This document shows, piece by piece, positions 45,027 to 55,314 of a stretch of DNA of 64,000 nucleotides. The number at the start of each line of letters is the position of its first letter. Position 1 is the first letter of the stretch. A model generated the notes under the pieces. That model saw only the letters and a program-made list of their open reading frames with translations, was not told where the DNA came from and made no database searches. Source of the stretch: Bauldia sp. Lineage in GTDB: Bacteria; Pseudomonadota; Alphaproteobacteria; Rhizobiales; Kaistiaceae. Made by a program: the position numbers and the translations under genes. Where the stretch lies: positions 62,001-126,000 of the forward strand of contig JANQRX010000012.1 in NCBI GenBank assembly GCA_028284325.1. Reading direction: 5' to 3'.

Positions 45027-46169
45027 ATGACACGAGCCATGACCCGCGCCTATCTTGACTACAACGCCACCGCCCCGCTGCGCCCGGAGGCGCGGACCGC
45101 GATGGTGGAGGCGCTGGCGTGCGTCGGCAATCCGTCGTCGGTCCACGCCGAGGGGCGGGCGGCGCGGGCGCTGGTGGAAGGCGCCCGCCGCAGCGTCGCC
45201 GACCTGGTCGGTGCCGAGGCCGCCGACGTCACCTTCACCGGCGGCGGTTCCGAGGCGAATACGACGGTCCTGACGCCGGACTGGAGCCGGGAAGGCGCGC
45301 CGCTGACGGTCGCCGCCCTTGTGGTGAGCGCCGTCGAACACCCCTCGGTTCTGGCCGGCGGACGTTTCGGGGGCGCGCGGACCGGGATCGCTCCGGTAGA
45401 CGAAAACGGCGTGATCGACGTTGAAGCGCTGGAGGCGCGCCTGCGGGCGCTGCCGTCGCCGGTCCTGGTGTCGGTCATGATGGCCAACAACGAGACCGGC
45501 GTCCGTCAGCCGGTCGCCGACGTGGCCGGCATCGTCCACGACCACGACGGTATCCTGCACGTCGACGCAATCCAGGCTGCCGGCAAGATCGATGTGGACC
45601 TCGCCGCGATCGGCGCCGACGTCATCACCCTGTCCGCGCACAAGCTCGGCGGCCCGCGCGGGGTCGGCGCCATCGTCCGTGCGCCTGCGGCGCCCGACTT
45701 CGCGCCGCTGGTAACCGGCGGCGGCCAGGAGTTCCGTCGCCGCGCCGGCACCGAGAATGTCGCCGCGATCGCCGGATTCGGGGCCGCGGCCGCCGTCGCT
45801 CGTCCGGATGCGGCGCTGGTGGCGCGGTGGCAGTCCATGATGGCCGGCCTGCGCGATACCGTGGGGCCGGAGGCGGTGGTGTTCGGTGAAGACGTACCGA
45901 AGCTGCCCCAGACCTTGTGTTTTGGCCTGCCGGGCCGGACGGCCGAAACACTTGTGATCGGCCTCGACCTGGAGGGCATCGCCGTGTCCTCCGGGGCGGC
46001 GTGTTCGTCAGGCAAGGTGGAACCGAGCCACGTGCTGGCCGCCATGCGCGTGCCGGCCGACGCGGCGCGGTCGGCCATTCGGATCAGTCTGGGCTGGGAA
46101 TCCGATCAAAACGACATAGATTTGTTCGCGTGTGCATGGCGAAACGTGTTAAGCCTCGCACATCATTGA
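45027..46169 (+). CDS. Cysteine desulfurase, IscS/NifS-like (group I)
   Basis: A PLP enzyme that takes sulfur from cysteine for Fe-S clusters. The ATG at 45027 or the one at 45039 (MTRAYLDYNATAPLRPEA) starts it; 380 or 376 residues. The PLP Lys is in TLSAHKLGGPRGVGA, and the mobile-loop Cys in SSGAACSSGKVEPSHVL, the group I form. It leads the suf operon, 69 bases before sufB, in the place where many Alphaproteobacteria have iscR followed by iscS; no iscR is seen here. The operon thus has two desulfurases, this and SufS. Confidence 0.94.
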   Translation: MTRAMTRAYLDYNATAPLRPEARTAMVEALACVGNPSSVHAEGRAARALVEGARRSVADLVGAEAADVTFTGGGSEANTTVLTPDWSREGAPLTVAALVVSAVEHPSVLAGGRFGGARTGIAPVDENGVIDVEALEARLRALPSPVLVSVMMANNETGVRQPVADVAGIVHDHDGILHVDAIQAAGKIDVDLAAIGADVITLSAHKLGGPRGVGAIVRAPAAPDFAPLVTGGGQEFRRRAGTENVAAIAGFGAAAAVARPDAALVARWQSMMAGLRDTVGPEAVVFGEDVPKLPQTLCFGLPGRTAETLVIGLDLEGIAVSSGAACSSGKVEPSHVLAAMRVPADAARSAIRISLGWESDQNDIDLFACAWRNVLSLAHH

Positions 46170-46175
46170 CTTTGT

Positions 46176-46194
46176 CGGCGGTATCGCGCCGCCG
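46176..46194 (+). repeat. Hairpin between cysteine desulfurase and sufB
   Basis: CGGCGG and CCGCCG flank a seven-base loop in the 69-base gap. It lacks a T-run and lies 45 bases before the sufB start, so it may modulate expression or mRNA stability inside the operon rather than end it. Confidence 0.3.
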
Positions 46195-46238
46195 CGCTCG
46201 ACCCGTGGTCCTTGAAACCGCTGTGGATGGAGTGATCT

Positions 46239-47708
<1,470 letters not shown>

Positions 47709-47722
47709 TGGGAGCCTGGAGT

Positions 47723-47929
47723 ATGAGTTTCGATGAACGACTAATTTACTTCAACCATTGTCGGCGCCTAAGAGAGGTACTCGCGTGCCGAGTGGTGAAC
47801 CTGATGGAGACTGATCCACTCAGCCGAAAGTTTGATCGAGTGGCGCGAGAGTTCGACAGAGCCAGCGCGCGGTTGGACGAGGCTTTGGAGCGACTTTCGC
47901 CTGACGTTGCAGTCCAAGCGGTCCAATAG
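47723..47929 (+). CDS. Small ORF of unknown function in the suf operon
   Basis: A 68-residue frame starting at ATG 47723 with GGGAG eight bases upstream, lying between sufB (ends 47708) and the cupin gene (starts 47938). The product is charged and helical-looking (ERLIYFNHCRRLREVLACRV, LSRKFDRVAREFDRASARLD), with two Cys and no signal. Codon use is unlike its neighbours: 29 of 68 codons end in A or T and 8 of 11 Arg codons are CGA or AGA. This suggests a recent insertion. No family is recognised; good ribosome site and spacing favour a real gene. Confidence 0.62.
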   Translation: MSFDERLIYFNHCRRLREVLACRVVNLMETDPLSRKFDRVAREFDRASARLDEALERLSPDVAVQAVQ

Positions 47930-47937
47930 GTGCGCAG

Positions 47938-48447
47938 ATGCCCGACAAGACAAAGCCGATCGTCAACATCGACGAACTCGACCTCAACGATTTCGGCCAC
48001 GGCGACGCCTTTGCCGCCAAGCTCGGGCGGATCGGCGATCGCATCGGCGCCAAGGCCATGGGCGCGATGCTGATCGTCGTCGAACCGGGCAAGCGGGCGT
48101 TTCCCTTCCACGTGCATCACGTCACCGAGGAGATGTTCGTCATCCTCGAAGGGACCGGCGAATACCGCTTCGGCGAGGAGACCTACCCGATCCGCGCCGG
48201 CGATGTGCTGGCCGCGCCGGCCGGCGGCCCCGAGGTCGCCCACCAGATCGTCAACACCGGGTCGGAGACGCTGAAATACCTCGGCCTGTCGACCAGGCCC
48301 GGGACCGAAGTCGTCGAATACCCCGACTCCAACAAGTTCGCCGTCATGTCGCGCTTCGACTGGTCGAATCCGGCCGGCGGCGGCATTCGCTATGTCGGCC
48401 GCACCGACACCGGCCTCGACTATTGGGACGGTGAGGACGGCGACTAG
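47938..48447 (+). CDS. Cupin-domain protein in the suf operon
   Basis: A 169-residue single-domain cupin. Motif 1 is AFPFHVHHVTEEMFVILEGTG (about residues 56-76; metal ligands His, His and Glu within FHVHHVTEEMF), and motif 2 follows at GDVLAAPAGGPEVAHQIVN with the His. The core thus can bind a metal. It resembles widespread proteobacterial cupins of about 160 residues whose substrate is unknown. Placed between sufB and sufC, nine bases after the small gene and 24 before sufC, it is probably cotranscribed; a role in Fe-S assembly is only positional inference. Confidence 0.9.
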   Translation: MPDKTKPIVNIDELDLNDFGHGDAFAAKLGRIGDRIGAKAMGAMLIVVEPGKRAFPFHVHHVTEEMFVILEGTGEYRFGEETYPIRAGDVLAAPAGGPEVAHQIVNTGSETLKYLGLSTRPGTEVVEYPDSNKFAVMSRFDWSNPAGGGIRYVGRTDTGLDYWDGEDGD

Positions 48448-48471
48448 ACCGCGCGCCAGGGACAGAAGACC

Positions 48472-49227
<756 letters not shown>

Positions 49228-49231
49228 GGCG

Positions 49232-50524
49232 ATGAACGAACGCGTCGATCTTCGCAATCCGGCGGAACGGGCGCTCGCCGCGCAGTTTGCCGACCTTGTC
49301 GCGGAGCTGGCGGCCGACTCGCCGGAACGCGCCGCACGCACGGCGGCCTTCCAGCGCTTCGCCGACGCCGGTCTGCCGCACCGGCGGGTGGAAGACTGGA
49401 AGTACACCGATCTGCGCAGCCTCTGGCGCGATGTCGCACCGGCGGCGGCCGTTGCGCCCGAAGCCCCGGATTTAAGCGCCCTCGATGTCTTCCCGGCCAT
49501 CGAACGAACCCGGATCGTCATCGTCAACGGGCGGTTCCGCGCCGATCTGTCGTCGCCGGACCTGCCCGCCGGGGTCACGGTGGAGGCTGCCTCCGGCGAC
49601 ATGCCGACGCACTTGCGCGATGATCCGCTGACGGCGCTGAACGCGGCCTTCCAGGACGGCGGCGTCAGGATTGCGATCGCCGCCGACACCGCTTTCGATC
49701 GTCCGCTGGAAATCGCCCATGCCGCCGTCGTCGACGATCCGGCCCTGATCAGCCCGCTGGTGGTGGTCGAGGTCGGCGCGCGGTCGTCGGTGGAAATCCT
49801 TGAGAGCCATGTGGGCACGGACACCGCTTACCAGGCCAACGGCGTGGTGACCCTCGATGTCGGCGAGGGCGCGCATGTCCGCTGGCGCCGGCTCCAGAGT
49901 GAGAGCGTGTCCGCGATCCATCTCGCCAGTTTCGTGGCGCATCTTGCGCGCGACGCCACCCTCGACCATCTCGCCGTCAACCGCGGCGGTGCGCTCTGGC
50001 GCTGGCAGGGCTGGGTGACGGTGGCCGGCGAGGGCGCCCGGGCCGACTTCTCCGGCGCCACGATGCTGGCCGGCAATGAGCACGGCGACATCAAGCTCAC
50101 GCTGACCCACGCCAAGCCCCACGGATCGAGCCGCGAGGCTTTCAAGACTGTACTCGCCGACAAGGCTGAGGGCGCCTTCCAGGGTCTGATCGAGGTCGCC
50201 CGCGACGCCCAGAAGACCGACGCGCGCATGATGGCCCAGGCGCTGCTCCTGTCCGACGAGGCGCAGTTCGCCTCCAAGCCGGAACTGGAAATCTTCGCCG
50301 ACGATGTTCAGTGCGGTCACGGGTCGACCACCGGGCAACTGGACGAAACCCAGCTGTTCTATCTGATGGCGCGCGGCATCCCGCGCGATGAAGCGTCGCA
50401 ACTGCTCATCGAGGCGTTCCTCGACGAGATCCTCGACCCGCTGGAGGACAGCGCGGTGGCGGTCGTCCTGCGTGACGCGATCGGCGACTGGCTGGCCACA
50501 CGACGGAACGGGGCTTCGTCATGA
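49232..50524 (+). CDS. sufD: SufD scaffold subunit
   Basis: Partner of SufB and SufC, needed for iron acquisition during cluster assembly. The 430-residue product shows GLPHRRVEDWKYTDLRSLWR near residue 50, a central beta-helix (VEILESHVGTDTAYQANGVV, HAKPHGSSREAFKTVLADKA) and the C-terminal FADDVQCGHGSTTGQLDETQ and FYLMARGIPRDEASQLLIEAF, diagnostic for SufD. The stop overlaps sufS start (ATGA at 50521), so the two are coupled. Confidence 0.96.
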   Translation: MNERVDLRNPAERALAAQFADLVAELAADSPERAARTAAFQRFADAGLPHRRVEDWKYTDLRSLWRDVAPAAAVAPEAPDLSALDVFPAIERTRIVIVNGRFRADLSSPDLPAGVTVEAASGDMPTHLRDDPLTALNAAFQDGGVRIAIAADTAFDRPLEIAHAAVVDDPALISPLVVVEVGARSSVEILESHVGTDTAYQANGVVTLDVGEGAHVRWRRLQSESVSAIHLASFVAHLARDATLDHLAVNRGGALWRWQGWVTVAGEGARADFSGATMLAGNEHGDIKLTLTHAKPHGSSREAFKTVLADKAEGAFQGLIEVARDAQKTDARMMAQALLLSDEAQFASKPELEIFADDVQCGHGSTTGQLDETQLFYLMARGIPRDEASQLLIEAFLDEILDPLEDSAVAVVLRDAIGDWLATRRNGASS

Positions 50525-51765
50525 CCCTCGCGGCCGTCGAAACGGCGCCCTATGACGTCGAGGCCATCCGCGCCGATTTCCCGATCCTTGGTCGCGAGGT
50601 CTACGGCAAGCCGCTGGTCTATCTCGACAATGCCGCCTCGGCCCAGAAGCCGCAGGTCGTGATCGACACGATCTCGGAAGCCTACACGACGCGCTATGCC
50701 AACGTGCACCGCGGCCTGCACTTCCTCTCCAACGCCGCGACCGACGCCTACGAGGATGCGCGCGGGACGGTTCGGACCTTCCTCAACGCGTCATCGGACG
50801 CCGAGATCATCTTCACCTCCAACGCGACGGCGGCGATCAATCTCGTGGCCGCGTCGTTCGGCGGTTCGGTCGTCGGCGAGGGTGACGAGATCGTCCTGTC
50901 GATCATGGAGCACCACTCCAACATCGTGCCGTGGAACTATCACCGCGAGCGGCGCGGCGCGAAGCTGGTCTGGGTGCCGGTGGAGCCCGACGGCGCCTTT
51001 TCGCTGGAGGCGTTCGAGGCCGCTTTGACGCCGCGCACGCGCATGGTCGCCATCACCCACATGTCGAACGCACTGGGCACCGTCGTTCCGGTCAAGGAGG
51101 TCTGCCGCATCGCCCACGAGCGGGGCATTCCGGTGCTGGTCGACGGCAGCCAGGCCGCGGTTCACCTGCCGGTCGACGTGCAGGACATCGATTGCGATTT
51201 CTACGTCATGACCGGCCACAAGCTCTACGGGCCGTCCGGTATCGGCGTCCTCTACGGCAAGCGTGAGCACCTGGAGACGATGCCGCCCTTCCTCGGCGGA
51301 GGCGAGATGATCGGCGAGGTCAGCGAGGAGCGCGTCACCTATGCCGCGCCGCCGCACCGCTTCGAGGCCGGCACGCCGCCGATCGTCCAGGCGATCGGCC
51401 TGGGTGCGGCGCTGCGATACATGGACGCGATCGGCCGCGACCGCATCGCCGCCCATGAAGCGGACCTGCGCGATTATGCGCGCGAGCGCCTGGCCCGCGT
51501 CAACAGCCTCACCGTCTACGGCGATGCGCCCGGCAAGGGGGCGATCTTCTCCTTCAACGTCGAAGGCGCCCACGCCCACGACGTCTCCACCATCGTCGAT
51601 CGCGCCGGCGTCGCTGTGCGCGCCGGCACCCATTGCGCCCAACCGCTGCTGACGCGCCTCGGCGTCACGGCGACGTGCCGCGCCTCGTTCGGCCTGTATA
51701 ATACCCGTGACGAGGTGGATCGGCTGGTCGCGGCGCTTCAAAAGGCCGTCGACTTTTTCGCGTGA
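50521..51765 (+). CDS. sufS: Cysteine desulfurase SufS (group II)
   Basis: Supplies persulfide sulfur to the SUF scaffold. The 414-residue product carries YLDNAASAQKPQVVIDTI, SIMEHHSNIVPWNYH, the PLP Lys in FYVMTGHKLYGPSGIGVLYG and the catalytic Cys in RAGTHCAQPLLTRLG, with RASFGLYNTRDEVDRL at the end. No sufE is in the window; a SufE or SufU partner would be encoded elsewhere. The stop overlaps the next start as TGATG. Confidence 0.97.
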   Translation: MTLAAVETAPYDVEAIRADFPILGREVYGKPLVYLDNAASAQKPQVVIDTISEAYTTRYANVHRGLHFLSNAATDAYEDARGTVRTFLNASSDAEIIFTSNATAAINLVAASFGGSVVGEGDEIVLSIMEHHSNIVPWNYHRERRGAKLVWVPVEPDGAFSLEAFEAALTPRTRMVAITHMSNALGTVVPVKEVCRIAHERGIPVLVDGSQAAVHLPVDVQDIDCDFYVMTGHKLYGPSGIGVLYGKREHLETMPPFLGGGEMIGEVSEERVTYAAPPHRFEAGTPPIVQAIGLGAALRYMDAIGRDRIAAHEADLRDYARERLARVNSLTVYGDAPGKGAIFSFNVEGAHAHDVSTIVDRAGVAVRAGTHCAQPLLTRLGVTATCRASFGLYNTRDEVDRLVAALQKAVDFFA

Positions 51766-52178
51766 TGGATCAGATGGACGACGTCGCCAAGCAGACACCG
51801 GAAGAAGTCGCCGAAGCGGTGCCGGCCGGCGTGCAGCCGCAGGCGACCGGCAGCGCCATTCCGGCCGACGAGCTGGAGCGTCTGACCGAGGATATCGTCG
51901 GCGCCCTGAAATCCGTCTACGACCCGGAGATTCCGGCCGACATCTACGAGCTCGGCCTGATCTACCGCGTCGATATCGACGACGAGCGCAACGTGCAGGT
52001 CGAGATGACGCTGACCGCACCCGGTTGTCCGGTCGCCGGCGAAATGCCGGGCTGGGTCGAGAACGCGGTCAGCCTCGTGCCGGGCGTCGGCGATGTGGTG
52101 GTCGACATGGTGTTCGATCCGCCGTGGACGCCAGACCGCATGTCCGATGTCGCGAAGGTCGCGCTCGACTGGTATTGA
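51765..52178 (+). CDS. SUF system MIP18/DUF59-family assembly protein (SufT-like)
   Basis: A 137-residue DUF59 protein; SufT-type members help deliver clusters to apo-proteins. The ATG at 51765 shares a base with the sufS stop (TGATG); a GTG at 51762 is equally possible. After a variable N-terminus, the domain shows IVGALKSVYDPEIPADIYEL, LIYRVDIDDERNVQVEMTL, TAPGCPVAGEMPGWVENAV with the conserved Cys, and FDPPWTPDRMSDVAK. This gene after sufS and before sufA is standard in Alphaproteobacteria. Confidence 0.95.
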   Translation: MDQMDDVAKQTPEEVAEAVPAGVQPQATGSAIPADELERLTEDIVGALKSVYDPEIPADIYELGLIYRVDIDDERNVQVEMTLTAPGCPVAGEMPGWVENAVSLVPGVGDVVVDMVFDPPWTPDRMSDVAKVALDWY

Positions 52179-52224
52179 CTCATCGCCCTTGCCGGGAGCC
52201 GGCAGGGGGACCATCTTGAGGTTT

Positions 52225-52240
52225 GCCGGGTGAGCCCGGC
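52225..52240 (+). repeat. Hairpin just before the sufA ribosome site
   Basis: GCCGGG-TGAG-CCCGGC forms a perfect six-pair stem with a four-base loop. It ends two bases before the GGAG of sufA (52243-52246), so it could limit ribosome access or mark an RNA processing end. No T-run follows. Confidence 0.4.
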
Positions 52241-52253
52241 GCGGAGACCGAAC

Positions 52254-52655
52254 GTGGAACAGACCGTGGACCAGACCAGCGCTGCACCAAAACGCGCCAA
52301 GCTGTCCGTCGTCACCCTGACCGACAAGGCGGTTGCGCGCGTGCGCGAGATCGTCGAAGGGGCCGACCAGGCGATGGTCGGCGTCCGCGTCGGTGTCAAG
52401 AACGGCGGTTGCGCAGGCATGGCCTACACGCTCGATGCGGTCGAAGAGGTCGATCCGGCCGATGATGTCGTGGAGACCGACGGCGTCACCGTCTACATCG
52501 ATCCGAAGGCAGTCCTGTTCCTCCTGGGCAGTGTGATGGACTACGAGGTGACGAAACTCCGGTCGGGCTTCGTGTTCCAGAATCCCAACGAGGTCTCCGC
52601 CTGCGGCTGTGGCGAGTCGGTCATGCTGAAGCCCGCCGAGGCCGAACAGGCCTGA
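52254..52655 (+). CDS. sufA: A-type iron-sulfur carrier SufA/ErpA family
   Basis: Takes clusters from the scaffold to targets. I chose the GTG at 52254 because GGAG sits seven bases upstream; a GTG at 52230 in the preceding hairpin would add eight residues. The 133-residue product has the three cluster-binding Cys in VKNGGCAGMAYTL and NEVSACGCGESV, plus VTVYIDPKAVLFLLGSVMDY, typical of the family. It ends the suf operon; tfoX begins 13 bases later. Confidence 0.95.
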   Translation: MEQTVDQTSAAPKRAKLSVVTLTDKAVARVREIVEGADQAMVGVRVGVKNGGCAGMAYTLDAVEEVDPADDVVETDGVTVYIDPKAVLFLLGSVMDYEVTKLRSGFVFQNPNEVSACGCGESVMLKPAEAEQA

Positions 52656-52668
52656 TCACGGCGGTCCC

Positions 52669-53037
52669 ATGGCGGACGAATCCTTCACCGCGCTGCTGGA
52701 CGAGCTGTTCGAGCCTCTTGGCGGTGTCCGCCAGAAGAAGATGTTCGGCGGCGTCGGTATCTTCAAGGACGACCTGATGTTCGCCCTGGTGGCCGACGAC
52801 CTCCTCTATCTGAAGGTCGACGACACCAACCAGGCAGCTTTCGAGGCCGAGGGCTGCGGGCCATTCGTCTACAACGCCCGCGGCAGGTCTACGACCATGG
52901 GGTACTGGCAGGTGCCCGAACGGCTCTACGACGAGCCCGACGCTTTCCGAGGCTGGGCGGAGACCGCATTTGCCGTCGCGGTGCGCAACAGGAAGCCGGC
53001 GAAGGCGAAGCGCCGGAAGACGACCTCGAAGACCTGA
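52669..53037 (+). CDS. TfoX N-terminal domain protein
   Basis: A 122-residue protein of the TfoX/Sxy N-terminal family. Markers are LFEPLGGVRQKKMFGGVGIF, DLMFALVADDLLYLKVDDTN and MGYWQVPERLYDEPDAFRGW. TfoX regulates competence in gammaproteobacteria, but single-domain members elsewhere have no proven role. The tail is basic (KPAKAKRRKTTSKT) and might contact nucleic acid. It lies 13 bases after sufA and may share the operon transcript. Confidence 0.92.
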   Translation: MADESFTALLDELFEPLGGVRQKKMFGGVGIFKDDLMFALVADDLLYLKVDDTNQAAFEAEGCGPFVYNARGRSTTMGYWQVPERLYDEPDAFRGWAETAFAVAVRNRKPAKAKRRKTTSKT

Positions 53038-53049
53038 GCCGAATCCGAC

Positions 53050-53205
53050 CTCGACGTCATCCCGTACCAGCAAGCCCACATCCACCCGCCGTCATTTCGC
53101 GCGCGGTGCGGCATCTTGATGACGCTCCGCAGACGCGGAATCTCAAGCCGCATCGGCGACAAGGTTCTGCGCCCTGGCAGGACCGCTTCAGGGCGCTGCG
53201 GCGCG
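53050..53205. repeat. Possible dispersed intergenic repeat
   Basis: The gap between tfoX and the acetyltransferase gene contains GACGTCATCCC near one end and, on the other strand, GAGATTCCGCGTCTGCGGAG with GAAATGACGG, a layout recalling the short palindromic repeats scattered between genes in rhizobial genomes. Only one copy is in the window, so repetition cannot be shown here. Confidence 0.3.
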
Positions 53206-53209
53206 CACC

Positions 53210-53686
53210 CTAGCCCGGCGTCTTGCCCGGCACCTTGATGTCGAAATGCGCCGCGTCCTCGCGCTCGCCCAGCTTGGTGTAGAGCGCCACGGCCGGCGGA
53301 TCGTCCGCCTCGGCCTGGACGAAGATCACCCACGCGCCGTAGTCGGCCGCGATGCCCTTCAGGTGCTCGATGAGATCGGTGGCGATGCCTTGCCGGCGAT
53401 GCTCGGCCGCGACGGCAAGGTCGTAGATGTAGATCTCGGCGCGCTCGCGCTCGAATTTCGGCAGCACATAGGCCGCAAGACCACCGACGACCTCGTCATC
53501 CCTGGCCGCGATCAGCGCTATGAAATGCGGGCCGCGAAGCAGGTCGTCGAGATAGGCGTCACCGGGCTGCGCGTCCATGTACATGGCCGGCTCGTCGAAC
53601 GCCTTGCCGAACATGGCCAGGAGCGCCCTGAAGTCGGCCGTGTCGCCGGGTGCGAGTTCCCGGATGGTGTGCGATGCCTGGCTCAT
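53210..53686 (-). CDS. GNAT acetyltransferase similar to AAC(3)-I aminoglycoside acetyltransferases
   Basis: A 158-residue GNAT protein with GGAG seven bases before its ATG. The stretch GGLAAYVLPKFERERAEIYI followed by YDLAVAAEHRRQGIATDLIE and then AVALYTKLGERED plus HFDIKV closely follows what I recall of AAC(3)-I enzymes, which acetylate the 3-amino group of gentamicin-type drugs. The acetyl-CoA loop is HRRQGIA. Resemblance over nearly the whole length is strong, but activity and substrate are inference; chromosomal relatives may have other natural amines. No integron or transposon signs surround it and its composition matches the core genome. Confidence 0.85.
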   Translation of the reverse strand: MSQASHTIRELAPGDTADFRALLAMFGKAFDEPAMYMDAQPGDAYLDDLLRGPHFIALIAARDDEVVGGLAAYVLPKFERERAEIYIYDLAVAAEHRRQGIATDLIEHLKGIAADYGAWVIFVQAEADDPPAVALYTKLGEREDAAHFDIKVPGKTPG

Positions 53687-53733
53687 GGGTGAGCTCCGCG
53701 TCGTCCGGGCGCCGACATACGCGCAGCCGTGAC

Positions 53734-55092
53734 TTAGTCGGCCGGTTCCTTGATCCTGACCGACCGCAGAAGGAACTGCGGAACGTGGTCGCCAAGACCG
53801 ACGACCGGCTTGGAGTCGCCGCGATCGTTCGTCTGAGGCTCTTTGCGGCGGGACCGCCGTCCGCGGGACTTGCTCGACGCCGGTTCAGATTTCGCGTTCG
53901 TTCTGGCCTCGTCTCCGCCTTTGGCAGCCTTGCCGCGGCCGCGGGCCGCGCGCGAACGCTCCTCGTCGGCATCGACGCTGATCGGCTCGATCGATTTGCC
54001 GATCAGCTTTTCGATCGCCGTCACGTACTTCTTGTCGAGATCGGTCGCGATGGTCACGGCCGTGCCGCTGCGTCCGGCCCGCCCGGTGCGGCCGATGCGA
54101 TGGACATAGTCCTCGGCGTGGGTAGGAACGTCGAAGTTGAAGATGTGGCTGACCGCCGGGATATCGAGGCCGCGCGCCGCCACGTCGCTGGCGACCAGGA
54201 AGGTGATGCGGTTGCCGCGGAAGTCGTCAAGCGTCTGCATGCGCGCGCGCTGGTCCATGTCGCCGTGGAGCGCGCCGACGTTGAAACCGTGCCGCTCCAT
54301 CGACCGCTGCAACACCGCCACGTCGCGTTTGCGGTTGCAGAAGATGATGGCGTTGGTGAGGTTCTCGGCCTGCTTGATCAGGCTGCGGAGCGCGGCGCGC
54401 TTCTCGAAAGGTTCGCGGCGCGATTTCACGATCTGCTGGGCGACGTTCGCCGCGGTCGTCGACGGCGGCGCCGCCTCGACCTGAACCGGATTCGACAGGA
54501 ACCGTTCGGTCAGCTTGCGAATCTCGCCGGGCATCGTCGCCGAGAAGAACAGCGTCTGGCGGGTGAAGGGCAGGAGCTTGCAGATGCGCTCGATGTCCGG
54601 GATGAAGCCCATGTCGAGCATCCGGTCGGCCTCGTCGATGACGAGGATGTCGACGGCGCTGAGCAGGAGCTTGCCGCGCTCGAAATGGTCGAGCAGGCGG
54701 CCCGGGGTGGCGATCAGCACGTCGGCGCCGCGGTCGAGCTTGCGGAACTGATCGTCGAACGAGACGCCGCCGATCAGCAGCGCGACGGTGAGCTTGTGAT
54801 TGGCGCCGTAGCGCTCGAAGTTGTCCTCGACCTGGGCGGCCAGCTCCCGTGTCGGCTCCAGGATCAGGGTTCGCGGCATGCGTGCCCGCGCCCGCCCGGA
54901 CTCCAGCGCGGTGAGCATCGGCAGAACAAACGAAGCCGTCTTACCGGTGCCCGTCTGAGCGATCCCGATCAGATCGCGGCGCGCGAGCACCTCCGGGATG
55001 GCTTTTTCCTGGATGGGAGTCGGTTCGCTGTAGCCGCACGCCTGCACGGCATCGAGAACCTTCCGGCTCAGTCCGAGATCTTCAAACGTCAT
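53734..55092 (-). CDS. DEAD-box RNA helicase (RhlE-like)
   Basis: A 452-residue ATP-dependent RNA helicase. Motifs in order: Q motif (GYSEPTPIQEKAIP), I AQTGTGKTASFVLPML, Ia EPTRELAAQV, II VIDEADRMLDMGFI, III FFSATMPGEI, IV AIIFCNRKRDVAVLQ, V SDVAARGLDIPAVSHIFNFD and VI HRIGRTGRAGRSG. The basic tail (KSRGRRSRRKEPQ) binds RNA. The RhlE/RhlB subgroup fits best and such enzymes join RNase E or aid ribosome assembly in the cold. Its 5-prime region has a hairpin (55151-55175). Confidence 0.93.
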   Translation of the reverse strand: MTFEDLGLSRKVLDAVQACGYSEPTPIQEKAIPEVLARRDLIGIAQTGTGKTASFVLPMLTALESGRARARMPRTLILEPTRELAAQVEDNFERYGANHKLTVALLIGGVSFDDQFRKLDRGADVLIATPGRLLDHFERGKLLLSAVDILVIDEADRMLDMGFIPDIERICKLLPFTRQTLFFSATMPGEIRKLTERFLSNPVQVEAAPPSTTAANVAQQIVKSRREPFEKRAALRSLIKQAENLTNAIIFCNRKRDVAVLQRSMERHGFNVGALHGDMDQRARMQTLDDFRGNRITFLVASDVAARGLDIPAVSHIFNFDVPTHAEDYVHRIGRTGRAGRSGTAVTIATDLDKKYVTAIEKLIGKSIEPISVDADEERSRAARGRGKAAKGGDEARTNAKSEPASSKSRGRRSRRKEPQTNDRGDSKPVVGLGDHVPQFLLRSVRIKEPAD

Positions 55093-55150
55093 CTGATGAT
55101 GGTTGCCCCCGCGCCATCGTGCTGCGGGGTCGACGGTCCCTTGTTCGGTC

Positions 55151-55175
55151 GTCCGCCCTTCCTGACGGGGCGGAC
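55151..55175 (-). repeat. Hairpin upstream of the DEAD-box helicase gene
   Basis: GTCCGCCC and GGGCGGAC form a perfect eight-pair inverted repeat with a nine-base loop, 59-83 bases before the helicase start in a 222-base non-coding gap. No T-run follows on the minus strand. It may be a leader structure, or on the plus strand nothing more than chance. Confidence 0.35.
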
Positions 55176-55314
55176 CATCACGTATTGGTGCGGTGATGTC
55201 AATCGTCGTCGGGCGCTGACGAGAGTTGCGGTAAACGCAGCGCTCCTTACCACGCGAAGCGACGAACGGGTGGTCTTCAATCGGGGGTTGATTGGGCGTC
55301 GGTATGAGTCGGCT

